Shown here: one piece after another, positions 8,792 through 17,369 of the stretch
Position numbering within the stretch: position 1 is the first letter of the stretch
How the letters are laid out: each line of letters begins with the position of its first letter
Origin: JAVBSX01 sp051660685
Lineage (GTDB): Bacteria > Planctomycetota > Planctomycetia > Pirellulales > Thermoguttaceae
DNA length: 64,000 bases
Assembly: GCA_051660685.1 (NCBI GenBank)
Contig: JBOFQB010000043.1
Location: 39,902 to 103,901, forward strand
Direction of reading: 5' to 3'
Notes under the pieces: model-generated
The model's database searches: none
The model's input: only the letters and a program-made list of their open reading frames with translations
Told to the model about the DNA's origin: nothing
Program-made: the position numbers and the translations under genes

Positions 8792-9091
8792 CGTAAGCGT
8801 TCACGGGAAATTAGAATTGTTGTATCATTCTTAGCACCAAAGGTGCGTAACAAAATAGACAGCGGTTTTAACCGCTGGTGTTAAAATGTCAAAAAATATT
8901 CGCCCTGTAAGGGCGAAACAATGAATTGTCCTGCCCCTTCAGGGCAGAATAGGGCGTGTGACACCAACCCGGGGTTTCGCTGCGCTTCACCCCGGGCTAT
9001 TTTGTTGCGCCCCGTTGGGGCGAAGATTCGATTTTTCATCCTATAAAAAGGTGTACCAACTCTGTTTTCTAAAATACCCGTGAATGGTTAC
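8792..9091. repeat. ~300-bp multi-hairpin interspersed element (copy 2)
   Basis: Same architecture and orientation as 1531-1844: terminal inverted repeats (GTAAGCGTTCACGGG and CCCGTGAATGGTTAC) around GCACCAAAGGTGC, AGCGGTTTTAACCGCT, CGCCCTGTAAGGGCG, CTGCCCCTTCAGGGCAG, a CCCGGGGT/ACCCCGGG pair and GCCCCGTTGGGGC. It fills most of the 442-bp gap between the FmdB gene and GspK. Confidence 0.85.
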
Positions 9092-9152
9092 CTGTTCTCA
9101 TCCCTGTTCCTCCCCTTCCCTATCTTCGCTCTGTCCTCCCTTTTCAATCCCC

Positions 9153-11078
9153 TTATCGGCTCATTCCGCGCGAAGAACCGGATCGGACCGAATCGGCCCG
9201 TTCAGAACGCCCCCCATAATACTCGTCAATGCCGAGTATTTCCGGGGAATAACCGGGTCCTAACTCGGTCAATTCACGAATCCGCAGAATCTTGGCCGGA
9301 CGAAGTGAAGCGTCCAACCAGATTTCAAAGCGAACAGCGGGACTTTTGGCGTCAAAACGACCAACAATCTGGGTTCGGTAAACGCTTCCTCGTGTACAGA
9401 AAAAGGGTTCGATTTTTTTGAGTATCTCAACATCTTCAACAATTCCCATAGTGTAAGGCCAAAACGGATATTGCATTTCAGGAGCTTCCATTGCAGCACG
9501 AGCCGGATCGGCAACGCGATTGTCCAATATCCCCTGAATCAACAAATTGGCCTGATCCGGGGGAACACCAAGCAGAGAAAGCAGGGTAATCGTATTGTAA
9601 CTGGACGACGATTCCTCCCCCTCTTCCCCCTCACTCGGAGCAGTCAGTGCAAGCGGGTCAACCCCCATTGAACTGCAAACGGCAAGGACGGATTCATCAG
9701 CAGGGTCCAGTTCTAGGGAAAAAACTTCCAGAACCGCGCGAGGAGCCTGATTGAGGTTGATTCGACCAATTTTTGGATCGGAACTGAGCATAAGATTGTC
9801 GTACAACAGCGGGAGATTTGTCCGCATATCTTCGACATCTGAGGTAAACGGCGAGGTCAAAGTCTGCGGACTCCCATTTCCCTCATACATAATCTGCGTC
9901 GTTGCATCAACCAATTCAAGAAGTCCATGTATTTCAAATTCCGCCTGTTTGGTAAAACTGATTGGTCCCGTTTTGACCGCTGTTCCGGCTCCTGTTGTGA
10001 GCGATGAAGCAGCTCCTGCTGCTGTTTGGGCAAGTGCGGCTGCATCTTCGACGGAATTGACAGAAGCGGCTGCGCCAAGAGCCGATGTCGTTGCAGCACC
10101 TGGGGGACCGTATTGACGATAAGCAACGATAAAATCGGCCCATTCCTCATTTTCCAGTATTTCGACCAACTGTCCATGCAACGTTTGTAAATCAGGTGAA
10201 TTGACATCAATTCGCAAATATCCGTCCGGGGTCAATTGCGATTCCCGACTGTCAACCGTCAGATAAGTCGAGAGACCAAGATTCAGCGATTGATCGCCGA
10301 CTCCATACTCTTTTTCCAATGTTTCAGGGTCCGGTTCACCCATATCAAGCAAACCGTTTCGGTTCCAATCAACGCCGTAAAGCAGTTGGGGAGTGACTCC
10401 CTCGACCAGAAGAAGTTCGTCTATGGAATCCGCAACATCATTTCGCGGGCGATAAGGCGGTTGCATCATTGTGTAGAATTCCGACTCCGCTCCAAATTCG
10501 CGCGGTTCATCATCCGGGTCCATCCAATCAAGAATCGAGTCCGCGATTTCGTCCGTTACCCCCGGAAGAAGCGTCAACATCAAACGACCGATTCCCGGAT
10601 ATGCTTTTTCGGCTTCCATTAACCAATGCAGATTCAACTTGCCCGACTCATCTTCCAGTCCATAACGAATCCGTTCGCCCATAAAACTACCATCTTCGGA
10701 AAAGGCGGGCACAATGATTGTAAAACGACCAACTGCGCGGGGATCGAGAATTTGACTATGACTGGAAGAGTCATAAAGGCCTGTCCCGGGAATTGTTCCA
10801 TCATTGACCATAATCCCCATAAATTCCGTATTATCATAAACATCACCCCGATCCTGCAACGTCAACAAATCCTGTGAAAGATACAGACGCAACCAATGAA
10901 CCCCCGATTCCGCCAATAATCGGGCCTGTTTCTGTCGCAAAGAATAATGGGCACTTTGGCGTTCGGCCAACATGAGCCGGGCAAACGTCAAGACCGCTAA
11001 AGCGAGAATGACAGTGACGATCAGGGCAAAGACGATCACCGTTCCTCGTCGCGTTGCTGAACGAACAGTTGGGTACAT
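9153..11078 (-). CDS. General secretion pathway protein K-like minor pseudopilin
   Basis: A 641-residue protein with one N-terminal membrane segment after a short basic stretch (RRGTVIVFALIVTVILALAV), followed by a long helix (AERQSAHYSLRQKQARLLAESG) typical of GspK. Other GspK traits are a helix-hairpin segment (VTDEIADSILDWMDPDDEPR) and INLNQAPRAVLEVF near the C-terminal half. GspK caps the type II secretion pseudopilus tip. The protein is about twice the usual length, with an Ala/Gly/Ser/Thr-rich low-complexity insert around residues 330-365. No neighbouring gsp genes are present, though a GspH-like gene lies at 15385. Confidence 0.8.
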   Translation of the reverse strand: MYPTVRSATRRGTVIVFALIVTVILALAVLTFARLMLAERQSAHYSLRQKQARLLAESGVHWLRLYLSQDLLTLQDRGDVYDNTEFMGIMVNDGTIPGTGLYDSSSHSQILDPRAVGRFTIIVPAFSEDGSFMGERIRYGLEDESGKLNLHWLMEAEKAYPGIGRLMLTLLPGVTDEIADSILDWMDPDDEPREFGAESEFYTMMQPPYRPRNDVADSIDELLLVEGVTPQLLYGVDWNRNGLLDMGEPDPETLEKEYGVGDQSLNLGLSTYLTVDSRESQLTPDGYLRIDVNSPDLQTLHGQLVEILENEEWADFIVAYRQYGPPGAATTSALGAAASVNSVEDAAALAQTAAGAASSLTTGAGTAVKTGPISFTKQAEFEIHGLLELVDATTQIMYEGNGSPQTLTSPFTSDVEDMRTNLPLLYDNLMLSSDPKIGRINLNQAPRAVLEVFSLELDPADESVLAVCSSMGVDPLALTAPSEGEEGEESSSSYNTITLLSLLGVPPDQANLLIQGILDNRVADPARAAMEAPEMQYPFWPYTMGIVEDVEILKKIEPFFCTRGSVYRTQIVGRFDAKSPAVRFEIWLDASLRPAKILRIRELTELGPGYSPEILGIDEYYGGRSERADSVRSGSSRGMSR

Positions 11079-11191
11079 AGTTTGGGTTGAACAAGTCGTA
11101 AGTCAAAAAGGGATAGGGACCGGAATCCTCATTATACTTCAACGCAGTCCGTTAGCAATTAGGAAAAAACGAAAAGCAAAGAGCAACCGAA

Positions 11192-12166
11192 TCAGGTCCG
11201 TTTGATGAAAACCTGTCCCGTCTCTGTCGGTTTCCAACCCAATGTACGAACCAAGTGCCTAAACGGCGTATCTTCTTCCGTTGCAAGAGCTTCAATCTGA
11301 TTGACATGAAACTCGTTGACCAAACGTCGGACCGTTTCGCCAACCAAATAGGTTGCAACCCCTTTTTTCTGGAATTCCGGTTCAACGGTAATGCCCAAAA
11401 GTGCCGCAACAGGGGGGGTCATTGTTTGCGGGGTGATTCCGTCCATAGGACGTGACAGACGAAAAAGGACTTCACCCAGATAGTTCTCCCGGTTTTTTGA
11501 ATAGGCAACAGCGCGAATCCAATCATAATGGGATGCGGAACAGGCTTGAAACCAACAGGCAAGAGGGGGTTGATCGAAGAAATCGACCGCTAATTTGTTG
11601 ATCCAACCAATACTTTTCAAGGTGTGTTTCGGACGAAAATTGCGTAAATCCTCACGAAAATGCTGCGTTTGAAGATGAGGGGTGAAACCGGACTGTTTGT
11701 ACGCATGAATCGAGTGCTGTTCGCTGTCGTCAACCCCAATTGGTTCACTCCCTCCATATAACCCGCAGTAAAACGGCATGTTGGTTCGCGTCCCCCCCCC
11801 ATAAATGACTTCGGCCCCTCGTTCACTGAGATATTCCTCACATTTTTGCAGGAGCATGGACGCCAATTCATTCGGTTTGGAATACGTTGGGACGATCAAA
11901 ATGAGGGAAATGACACCAATTTTCGGGTCGATGTCCGATTTATCAACATTCGGTCCAAAACCAGCATGTGCAAGACCAATCGGTTGTTCATCCTCAAAAG
12001 CGAGAAAAAGCCCTTTAGAATCGAAGTACGGCAAACCGAGCACTTTCGAAAGCAACATGTTCATCGACAAATGAACAATATTTTTTGTCCCGCTTGAAGA
12101 GACGGCACGCCAAATATCGAGAACAATTGGCGGGTCTGTATTGCGAAAATGTCGAATCGTAATCAT
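11192..12166 (-). CDS. GNAT-family N-acetyltransferase, probably two tandem GNAT domains
   Basis: About 324 residues from the ATG at 12166 (MITIRHFRNTD). The N-terminal half reads as a GNAT domain (FLAFEDEQPIGLAHAG, then ISLILIVPTYSKPNELASML). The C-terminal half has a second acetyl-CoA-binding pattern (LLGITVEPEFQKKGVATYLV, about 265-284). Tandem GNATs usually acetylate small amines or antibiotics, and the substrate cannot be read here. A TTG start at 12190 was rejected because the fold starts at the ATG. The gene lies directly upstream of gspK on the same strand with a gap of about 110 bp. Confidence 0.75.
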   Translation of the reverse strand: MITIRHFRNTDPPIVLDIWRAVSSSGTKNIVHLSMNMLLSKVLGLPYFDSKGLFLAFEDEQPIGLAHAGFGPNVDKSDIDPKIGVISLILIVPTYSKPNELASMLLQKCEEYLSERGAEVIYGGGTRTNMPFYCGLYGGSEPIGVDDSEQHSIHAYKQSGFTPHLQTQHFREDLRNFRPKHTLKSIGWINKLAVDFFDQPPLACWFQACSASHYDWIRAVAYSKNRENYLGEVLFRLSRPMDGITPQTMTPPVAALLGITVEPEFQKKGVATYLVGETVRRLVNEFHVNQIEALATEEDTPFRHLVRTLGWKPTETGQVFIKRT

Positions 12167-12395
12167 GCGGCAACGGAACAGAGGGGACAAACCTTGATGA
12201 TCTGGAGACCATTATACCGGGAAAGTTTTTCAAAACAACGCCGGGAAAAAACCTTTTTTGCAATTCCGCCCCCTATCGAGACATTTTTTGAAATGTTAGA
12301 ATCCGGGGAGATGGTTTTTTGTCGCAACGTCGCAGCGACCTTAAATTGTTGTTTAACGGCAGAGCGATGTTCTGCGCGTATTTGAGAAAAGGTAG

Positions 12396-12616
12396 GAGGT
12401 AGGGAATGGGAGAAGAATTGAGAATGGAATGAGTAAAACGTCATCTGACGCATGATTGGTCCTATTGCGGCAAAGCGAGAAGTGCTCCTCCCTAATCCCT
12501 ATATCCCCGACCTCCCGACTTCAACCTTCTCAACGCGCGATACGTTGTATCGCGGCTAAACGTCAAATTTCCTCCCCTATCCCCCATTTCCTATCCCCTA
12601 CACCCTAATCCCAACA
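12396..12616. repeat. Composite palindromic repeat: G-rich arm, core, C-rich arm, half REP
   Basis: A G-rich stretch (GGTAGGAGGTAGGGAATGGG) is followed by a ~54-bp core (12438-12491) that reappears inverted at 24972-25029 and 34899-34949. Then come C-rich tracts (CCCTAATCCCTATATCCCC, CCCCTATCCCCC) and a half copy of the main palindrome (12533-12561, ending CGGCTAAAC). The composite fills most of the 430-bp gap before the DUF362 gene and reaches its start. A partial REP-like stem, GCAGAGCGATGTTCTGCG, also occurs near 12359-12376. Confidence 0.75.
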
Positions 12617-12620
12617 TCCA

Positions 12621-13553
12621 ATGAAACGTAAAGATTTTCTGAAGACAATGGTTGCGACTGGAACAACAGTTGCGTTGCTTGACACAAACGGCATGAAAGT
12701 TTGGGCCGAAGAAGCTCCGACAACAGCAGGACCGGTTGATTTGGTTGCGGTTGTCGGCGGAGAACCGGATGAAATGTTCCGCAAAGCAATCGCCGAATTG
12801 GGCGGAATGAGCAAATTTGTCCAAAAGGGACAAAAAGTCGTGATTAAACCGAATGCGGCTTGGGACAAAACCCCGGAAATGGCGGCGAATACAAACCCGG
12901 CGTTGATGAAGGAAATGGTCAAACAGGCTCTTGAAGCGGGCGCAGCCGAAGTCATTGTTTTTGACCATACCTGCGATGATTGGCGAAAAGCCTATAAAAA
13001 CAGCGGAATCGAAGATGCTGTTCTTGAAGCAGGAGGAAAAATGGTCCCCGCCGATCAGGAAACGTATTATCGTGAGGTTTCCATTCCTGACGGTAAAAAG
13101 CTGAAATCGGCAAAGGTACATCAGGCGATCCTTGATTGCGACGTTTGGTTCAACGTCCCTGTTGTGAAAACACATGTCAGTACCAAAATGACAATCGCAA
13201 TGAAAAATCTTATGGGAATTGTTTGGGACCGACAAGCGTTTCACAAGAATGATCTTGAACAGAGTATTGCCGACAGTGTTTTGCTCGTTAAGAAACCGGC
13301 TCTGAACGTCGTTGACGGATATCGCGTTATGAAAGCAAATGGTCCGCGCGGTCAATCCCCCGCTGATGCTGTTGTGATGAAAGGTCTTTTCGTCTCCCCC
13401 GACATGGTTGCCGTTGATGCAGCCGCAATCAAATTTGCTCAACAGGCAACCCAGGTTGCACTCGAAGATGTCGCTTATGTCGCTCATGCTGAAAAAATGA
13501 AGCTCGGAACGGCGAAACTTGACACATTGAACGTCAAACGAATTCGTCTGTAA
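12621..13553 (+). CDS. DUF362-domain protein, exported
   Basis: A 310-residue protein with an N-terminus resembling a twin-arginine or Sec leader (MKRKDFLKTMVATGTTVALL). The DUF362 domain follows: VVIKPNAAWDKTPEMAANTN, then AAEVIVFDHTCDD, VWFNVPVVKTHVSTKMTIAMK and the closing SPDMVAVDAAAI segment. DUF362 proteins are often linked with iron-sulfur proteins, but this one shows no Cys-rich ferredoxin module. The molecular function is unknown. It is followed by a clear hairpin terminator and then an MFS gene on the same strand. Confidence 0.8.
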   Translation: MKRKDFLKTMVATGTTVALLDTNGMKVWAEEAPTTAGPVDLVAVVGGEPDEMFRKAIAELGGMSKFVQKGQKVVIKPNAAWDKTPEMAANTNPALMKEMVKQALEAGAAEVIVFDHTCDDWRKAYKNSGIEDAVLEAGGKMVPADQETYYREVSIPDGKKLKSAKVHQAILDCDVWFNVPVVKTHVSTKMTIAMKNLMGIVWDRQAFHKNDLEQSIADSVLLVKKPALNVVDGYRVMKANGPRGQSPADAVVMKGLFVSPDMVAVDAAAIKFAQQATQVALEDVAYVAHAEKMKLGTAKLDTLNVKRIRL

Positions 13554-13562
13554 AGACTATAA

Positions 13563-13587
13563 CGGCTTAAAAAGTTAAGCCGGTTTT
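13563..13587 (+). terminator. Rho-independent terminator after the DUF362 gene
   Basis: CGGCTTAA, loop AAAG, TTAAGCCG form a perfect 8-bp stem followed by GTTTT, starting 10 bp after the stop codon. Confidence 0.75.
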
Positions 13588-13631
13588 GATCTGTAACCCC
13601 TTCATCTCTCTTCCCAACCCCTGATTTCCAA

Positions 13632-15344
13632 ATGAATACTGCCCCGTTAAAAGACGAATCGAACCTGAGTTGGTACAAAATTTTGACCCGGTATCATTGG
13701 TTCGTTTTTATGGTCTGCGCCCTCGGTTGGGGGTTTGACACGTTCGATCAGCAATTATTCGCAATTGTTCGTACACAAGCTCTTGCGGATGTCATGCACC
13801 TTGACCCGACAAGTCCGACAGTGACGAGTATGGCGACGTATGCAACCTCGCTTATGTTGATTGGTTGGGCAACTGGGGGTATTTTCTTTGGGATTATGGG
13901 GGACAAAATGGGTCGCGCGAAGACGATGATCTTTACGATCCTCACTTACGCGATTTTTACAGGAATGTCCGGTTTAGCGGTTCATTGGTATGACTTCCTG
14001 CTTTACCGTTTTCTAACCGGCTTAGGAATAGGAGGGCAATTTGCAGCCGGAGTAACGCTTCTGTCGGAGACAATGCCGGATCGGGCGCGACCGAAAACAC
14101 TCGGAATGTTGCAAATCGTCGGCGCAGCTGGAAATATGCTCGCCGGTTCGCTCCAAATGCTCTTCGCGGTCCTTGCAACTTACGGTTTTTTCGGCGATTA
14201 CCCAACTTGGAGAATTTTGTTCTTCGTCGGTTTTCTCCCCGCAATGCTCGCAATCGTCGTTTTTCGCTATCTCGAAGAACCTGAAAAATGGAAAAACGCA
14301 ATTGCTGAAGGAGGTGTCAAAAAAGTCGGCTCGATTTCCGACCTTTTCCGCGAGCCGACATTACGATATAACGTCATTGTTGGGATGCTCCTCGCAACAT
14401 GCGGGGTGATTGGTCTTTGGGGAATCGGCTTTTTCAGTATTGATTTGACCCGAACAGCATTTAGAAATGGGGCGAATGAGAATATTCGGGCCGAAAAAGG
14501 GTATGAAACCGATTTCGAGTTTGTCCGTCTTCTCGTTGCCGATCCCGAAAAAGGCTTGCAAATTGCAGCCGAGAAAAAAGTAACACCCCTGTCGTTCGTC
14601 GGTTCCAATACAGGAACGAACGAAGCAGCCCTGATTTTTGCGGCAGTCAGCAAATTGAAAGAAGAACAACAGAGTATCAACGCTGAATCGGTTGTCCGTT
14701 TGATTGCTAAGGAAAAAGAGGGACCGATGAAATCAATCGGCGAGAAAACAACCGCAGAATTGTGCAACGAGGTATTGAATGTCTCTCCGGGGACTGTTGG
14801 TGTTGAAGAATTGACGACATTGGCCGATTCCATTTCCAAGCGGTCAAAAAGCATTGGGACACTTGTTGGACGTTGGGCCGGGATTGCGTCGCTCCTGTTC
14901 AATTTTGGGGCGATTATCGGGACGTATGTCTTTACGATTGGGGCCGAACGAATCGGTCGTCGTCCGACCTTTACAATCGCATTTGCCGCTTCGTTGGTCA
15001 GTACCCTGATCGTCTTTCTGACAATGCGGGATTGGACTCAGGTTCTCTGGATGCAGCCGATGCTCGGTTTTTGCACACTCTCGCTTTTTGGAGGATATGC
15101 AATTTATTTCCCCGAACTGTTCCCAACCCGATTGCGAAGTACCGCTATCTCGTTCTGTTATAACATCGGCCGTTTTGCAGCTGCAACCGGCCCGGCCGGT
15201 CTCGGTCTCCTAACCAGTTACGTCTTCTACGATACAGCCGAACCAATCCGTTATGCAGGTGCTGCAATGTCCATTACTTTTGTGTTCGGCATCATCGTAA
15301 CTTGGTTGGGTCCTGAAACCAAAGGTAAACCGTTGCCGGAATAA
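13632..15344 (+). CDS. Major facilitator superfamily transporter with a large central insert
   Basis: A 570-residue MFS permease with two six-helix halves. The first half has the family loop GDKMGRAKT (90-98) and FLTGLGIGGQFAAGVTLLSE (127-146), the sugar/aromatic-acid symporter style. The second half has ERIGRRPTF. Between TM7 (around 246-268) and TM8 (around 415) there is a hydrophilic insert of about 130 residues (about 275-408), far longer than usual for this loop. The substrate is unknown. The gene is separated from the upstream DUF362 gene by a terminator and followed 40 bp later by a pseudopilin gene. Confidence 0.85.
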   Translation: MNTAPLKDESNLSWYKILTRYHWFVFMVCALGWGFDTFDQQLFAIVRTQALADVMHLDPTSPTVTSMATYATSLMLIGWATGGIFFGIMGDKMGRAKTMIFTILTYAIFTGMSGLAVHWYDFLLYRFLTGLGIGGQFAAGVTLLSETMPDRARPKTLGMLQIVGAAGNMLAGSLQMLFAVLATYGFFGDYPTWRILFFVGFLPAMLAIVVFRYLEEPEKWKNAIAEGGVKKVGSISDLFREPTLRYNVIVGMLLATCGVIGLWGIGFFSIDLTRTAFRNGANENIRAEKGYETDFEFVRLLVADPEKGLQIAAEKKVTPLSFVGSNTGTNEAALIFAAVSKLKEEQQSINAESVVRLIAKEKEGPMKSIGEKTTAELCNEVLNVSPGTVGVEELTTLADSISKRSKSIGTLVGRWAGIASLLFNFGAIIGTYVFTIGAERIGRRPTFTIAFAASLVSTLIVFLTMRDWTQVLWMQPMLGFCTLSLFGGYAIYFPELFPTRLRSTAISFCYNIGRFAAATGPAGLGLLTSYVFYDTAEPIRYAGAAMSITFVFGIIVTWLGPETKGKPLPE

Positions 15345-15384
15345 AACGGGTTGCCGTATTCCCCAAATCGAACGACCTGTGTCA

Positions 15385-16347
15385 ATGAGAAAAGGATTCA
15401 CGCTGCTTGAACTGATTATCGTCCTCGCTCTCCTAGTCGTGCTTTTTGGTCTTTCCATTTCGCCGATTCAGCGGATGTATGTACGAAGTCAACTGGGGAG
15501 TACAGCAAGAGCGTTGCAGGGCGAGTTGTACGAGACGCGATTATCGGCAATGAAAGAAGGGGTTCCCTATGTTTTTCGGTATCAAGGGGGAACACCGTAT
15601 TACGAAATTCTGCCGAAAACGGTTTGGGATGCAAGAAACTCGACCTTGACCCCCGGATTGCCGGTTCAGGAACCCAATCCAAGCGGTCTCTCGGTTGCTC
15701 GGTCGGTCGGAACCGCATCTCTCTCGGAAAATTTGGCAACAAATTCATCAAACGGTTCGACAAACGGATTGTCAAATGGTTCATCAAGCGGTTTAACGAC
15801 AAGGGAACCGGCAAACGGACAGACTCTTTTGTTGGGATCGAGAACGCCGGAATCATCAACGGTCCAATCGGGGTATTATCTCAAGGAATTGCGCGCCCCT
15901 TACATTTTTAACCTTGTTGAGCAACCGTCCCCCCCGACCAATCCGGGTTTAGGGTTGGGAGGAGTGACAGGTCCGACAACCGGGGACCTCTCAACCGTCC
16001 GTTCGGTCGGGACAAACAGTGCTGATTTGGCAAATCATGCCGGTTCTGCGACCAACGGAAATCAATCTGCAACCCTGAATTCCTCGCTCAACCCCAATTC
16101 GCTCATTTCAACGACCTCAAATGTCCCCAATCAAGGTCCAACATACGCCGAACCGAGGTATTTGCCCGACCCGAATCAAAGTTCGGTCCCTTTATGGTCG
16201 GCCCCGATCTTCTTTTTTCCGAACGGGCGAACATCGAGCGGTTCGTTGACGATTCTGACAACCGGGGATTATCTTTATCGTTGCGAAGTCACCTTGCGCG
16301 GTCTAACGGGGACTGCCCGGGTTGCTCGCGTCGAACTGATTCCCTAA
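15385..16347 (+). CDS. GspH-like type II pseudopilin with a low-complexity insert
   Basis: Starts MRKGFTLLELIIVLALLVVL, a textbook prepilin leader with cleavage between Gly4 and Phe5 and Glu at mature position 5; the ATG at 15385 or a GTG two codons earlier are both possible. The start and the end (LTILTTGDYLYRCEVTLRGL, a typical GspH closing sheet) look conserved. The middle, roughly residues 95-265, is Asn/Ser/Thr/Gly-rich low complexity. GspH/FimT proteins are minor pseudopilins of type II secretion or type IV pili and normally have 150-200 residues, so this one (about 320) is expanded. Confidence 0.75.
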   Translation: MRKGFTLLELIIVLALLVVLFGLSISPIQRMYVRSQLGSTARALQGELYETRLSAMKEGVPYVFRYQGGTPYYEILPKTVWDARNSTLTPGLPVQEPNPSGLSVARSVGTASLSENLATNSSNGSTNGLSNGSSSGLTTREPANGQTLLLGSRTPESSTVQSGYYLKELRAPYIFNLVEQPSPPTNPGLGLGGVTGPTTGDLSTVRSVGTNSADLANHAGSATNGNQSATLNSSLNPNSLISTTSNVPNQGPTYAEPRYLPDPNQSSVPLWSAPIFFFPNGRTSSGSLTILTTGDYLYRCEVTLRGLTGTARVARVELIP

Positions 16348-16516
16348 AGGACGATCTCCTGTTGTCCTCAACCTCTTCGTGTCCTCAACACCAATCGCAA
16401 AACCGCTCAAATATTCCAACGGTTCGTGTTTCCTCGCAAAACAACCTTGCACGATGTTGACGACATCGAGGTCTTGTTGAACGACGATGCAAAGTGTAAA
16501 ATGTCCTTTTTCGAGT

Positions 16517-16690
16517 AGGACGCTAACAAATTTTGCGAAAAAGAGCAATTTTTTTTTGAATCACGAAAATCACAAAAGTCACGAAAACCTCACAAAATAC
16601 AGTTTTTTGTGTCTTTCGTGTGTTTCGTGGTCAACAAATCCGTCCGACCCGGCTTGGTTCAACTCACAAAACCAAACTTGTTAGCAGACT
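16517..16690. repeat. MITE-like element, ~175 bp (copy b, inverted relative to copy a)
   Basis: Starts AGGACGCTAACAAATTTTG and ends AACTTGTTAGCAGACT. The interior reads in the opposite sense to 3022-3198 (CACGAAAATCAC... and TTTCGTGTGTTTCGTGGT). The preceding 16348-16516 shows nothing I recognise. Confidence 0.85.
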
Positions 16691-16720
16691 GCTTTTTCGA
16701 GAATAGACCTATCATTGGAC

Positions 16721-17311
16721 ATGATGCACTACAAATATGTTCTTAACGTGTTGACGAAAGATCGACCGGGAATCGTTGCGGCTCTCAGTTCGTCCCTCGA
16801 CGGAATCGGCGGGGTCCTGCTCTCGTGCAGCCAAACCGTCTTAAACGGCTATTTTACCCTGATTTCCATTATCGCCGTTCCCAACGAATACAGCCCGGAA
16901 GAATTACTCGCTCGAATTCGGGAAGAAGGACTTTCGGGGGACAATTTTCTGCTCTCAACGGCGAAAATGGAAGAACCCATTCAGAAATTTGTCCAGTCGC
17001 AGGAAACGGACAGTTTTGTCATAACCGCTTTTGGTCCTGAAAATACGGAAATTATTCGCCGATTGAGTCAATACTTGGCCGACCATGACATTAACATTAT
17101 CGATTTGTTCGGAGATCAGTCAGGAACCGAATTCGTCCTGATCGGCCAAATGGAGGTCCCCCGCTGTTTTGACCCTCATGTTTTGCAAGACGATTTGGAA
17201 GAAATCGGGCGTGAAATCGGTTTTACGATTCGTATGCAGCATCGAAACATTTTTGCGGCAACCAACAAAATTGGAGGGGATTGGCGCGGTCAGTCCGGTC
17301 AACGACATTAA
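16721..17311 (+). CDS. ACT-domain regulatory protein (GcvR-like)
   Basis: About 196 residues with two ACT domains: YKYVLNVLTKDRPGIVAALS at the N-terminus and SFVITAFGPENTEIIRRLSQ from around residue 95. Tandem-ACT proteins of this size resemble GcvR, the glycine-cleavage-system regulator, and act by binding small ligands such as amino acids. No gcv genes are nearby, so the role is inferred only from domain composition. ATG codons at 16721 and 16724 are adjacent and either could be used. The hydrolase-like gene downstream begins 58 bp later. Confidence 0.75.
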   Translation: MMHYKYVLNVLTKDRPGIVAALSSSLDGIGGVLLSCSQTVLNGYFTLISIIAVPNEYSPEELLARIREEGLSGDNFLLSTAKMEEPIQKFVQSQETDSFVITAFGPENTEIIRRLSQYLADHDINIIDLFGDQSGTEFVLIGQMEVPRCFDPHVLQDDLEEIGREIGFTIRMQHRNIFAATNKIGGDWRGQSGQRH

Positions 17312-17369
17312 CAACGATCCCCCTAATCACTATCCCCTATTCCCTACACCCTATCCCCTACTCTGCACA

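Noticed and set aside
12591..13487. Minus-strand frame of 298 codons
   Set aside because: Antisense shadow of the DUF362 gene, with Cys/Phe/His-rich composition typical of such shadows.
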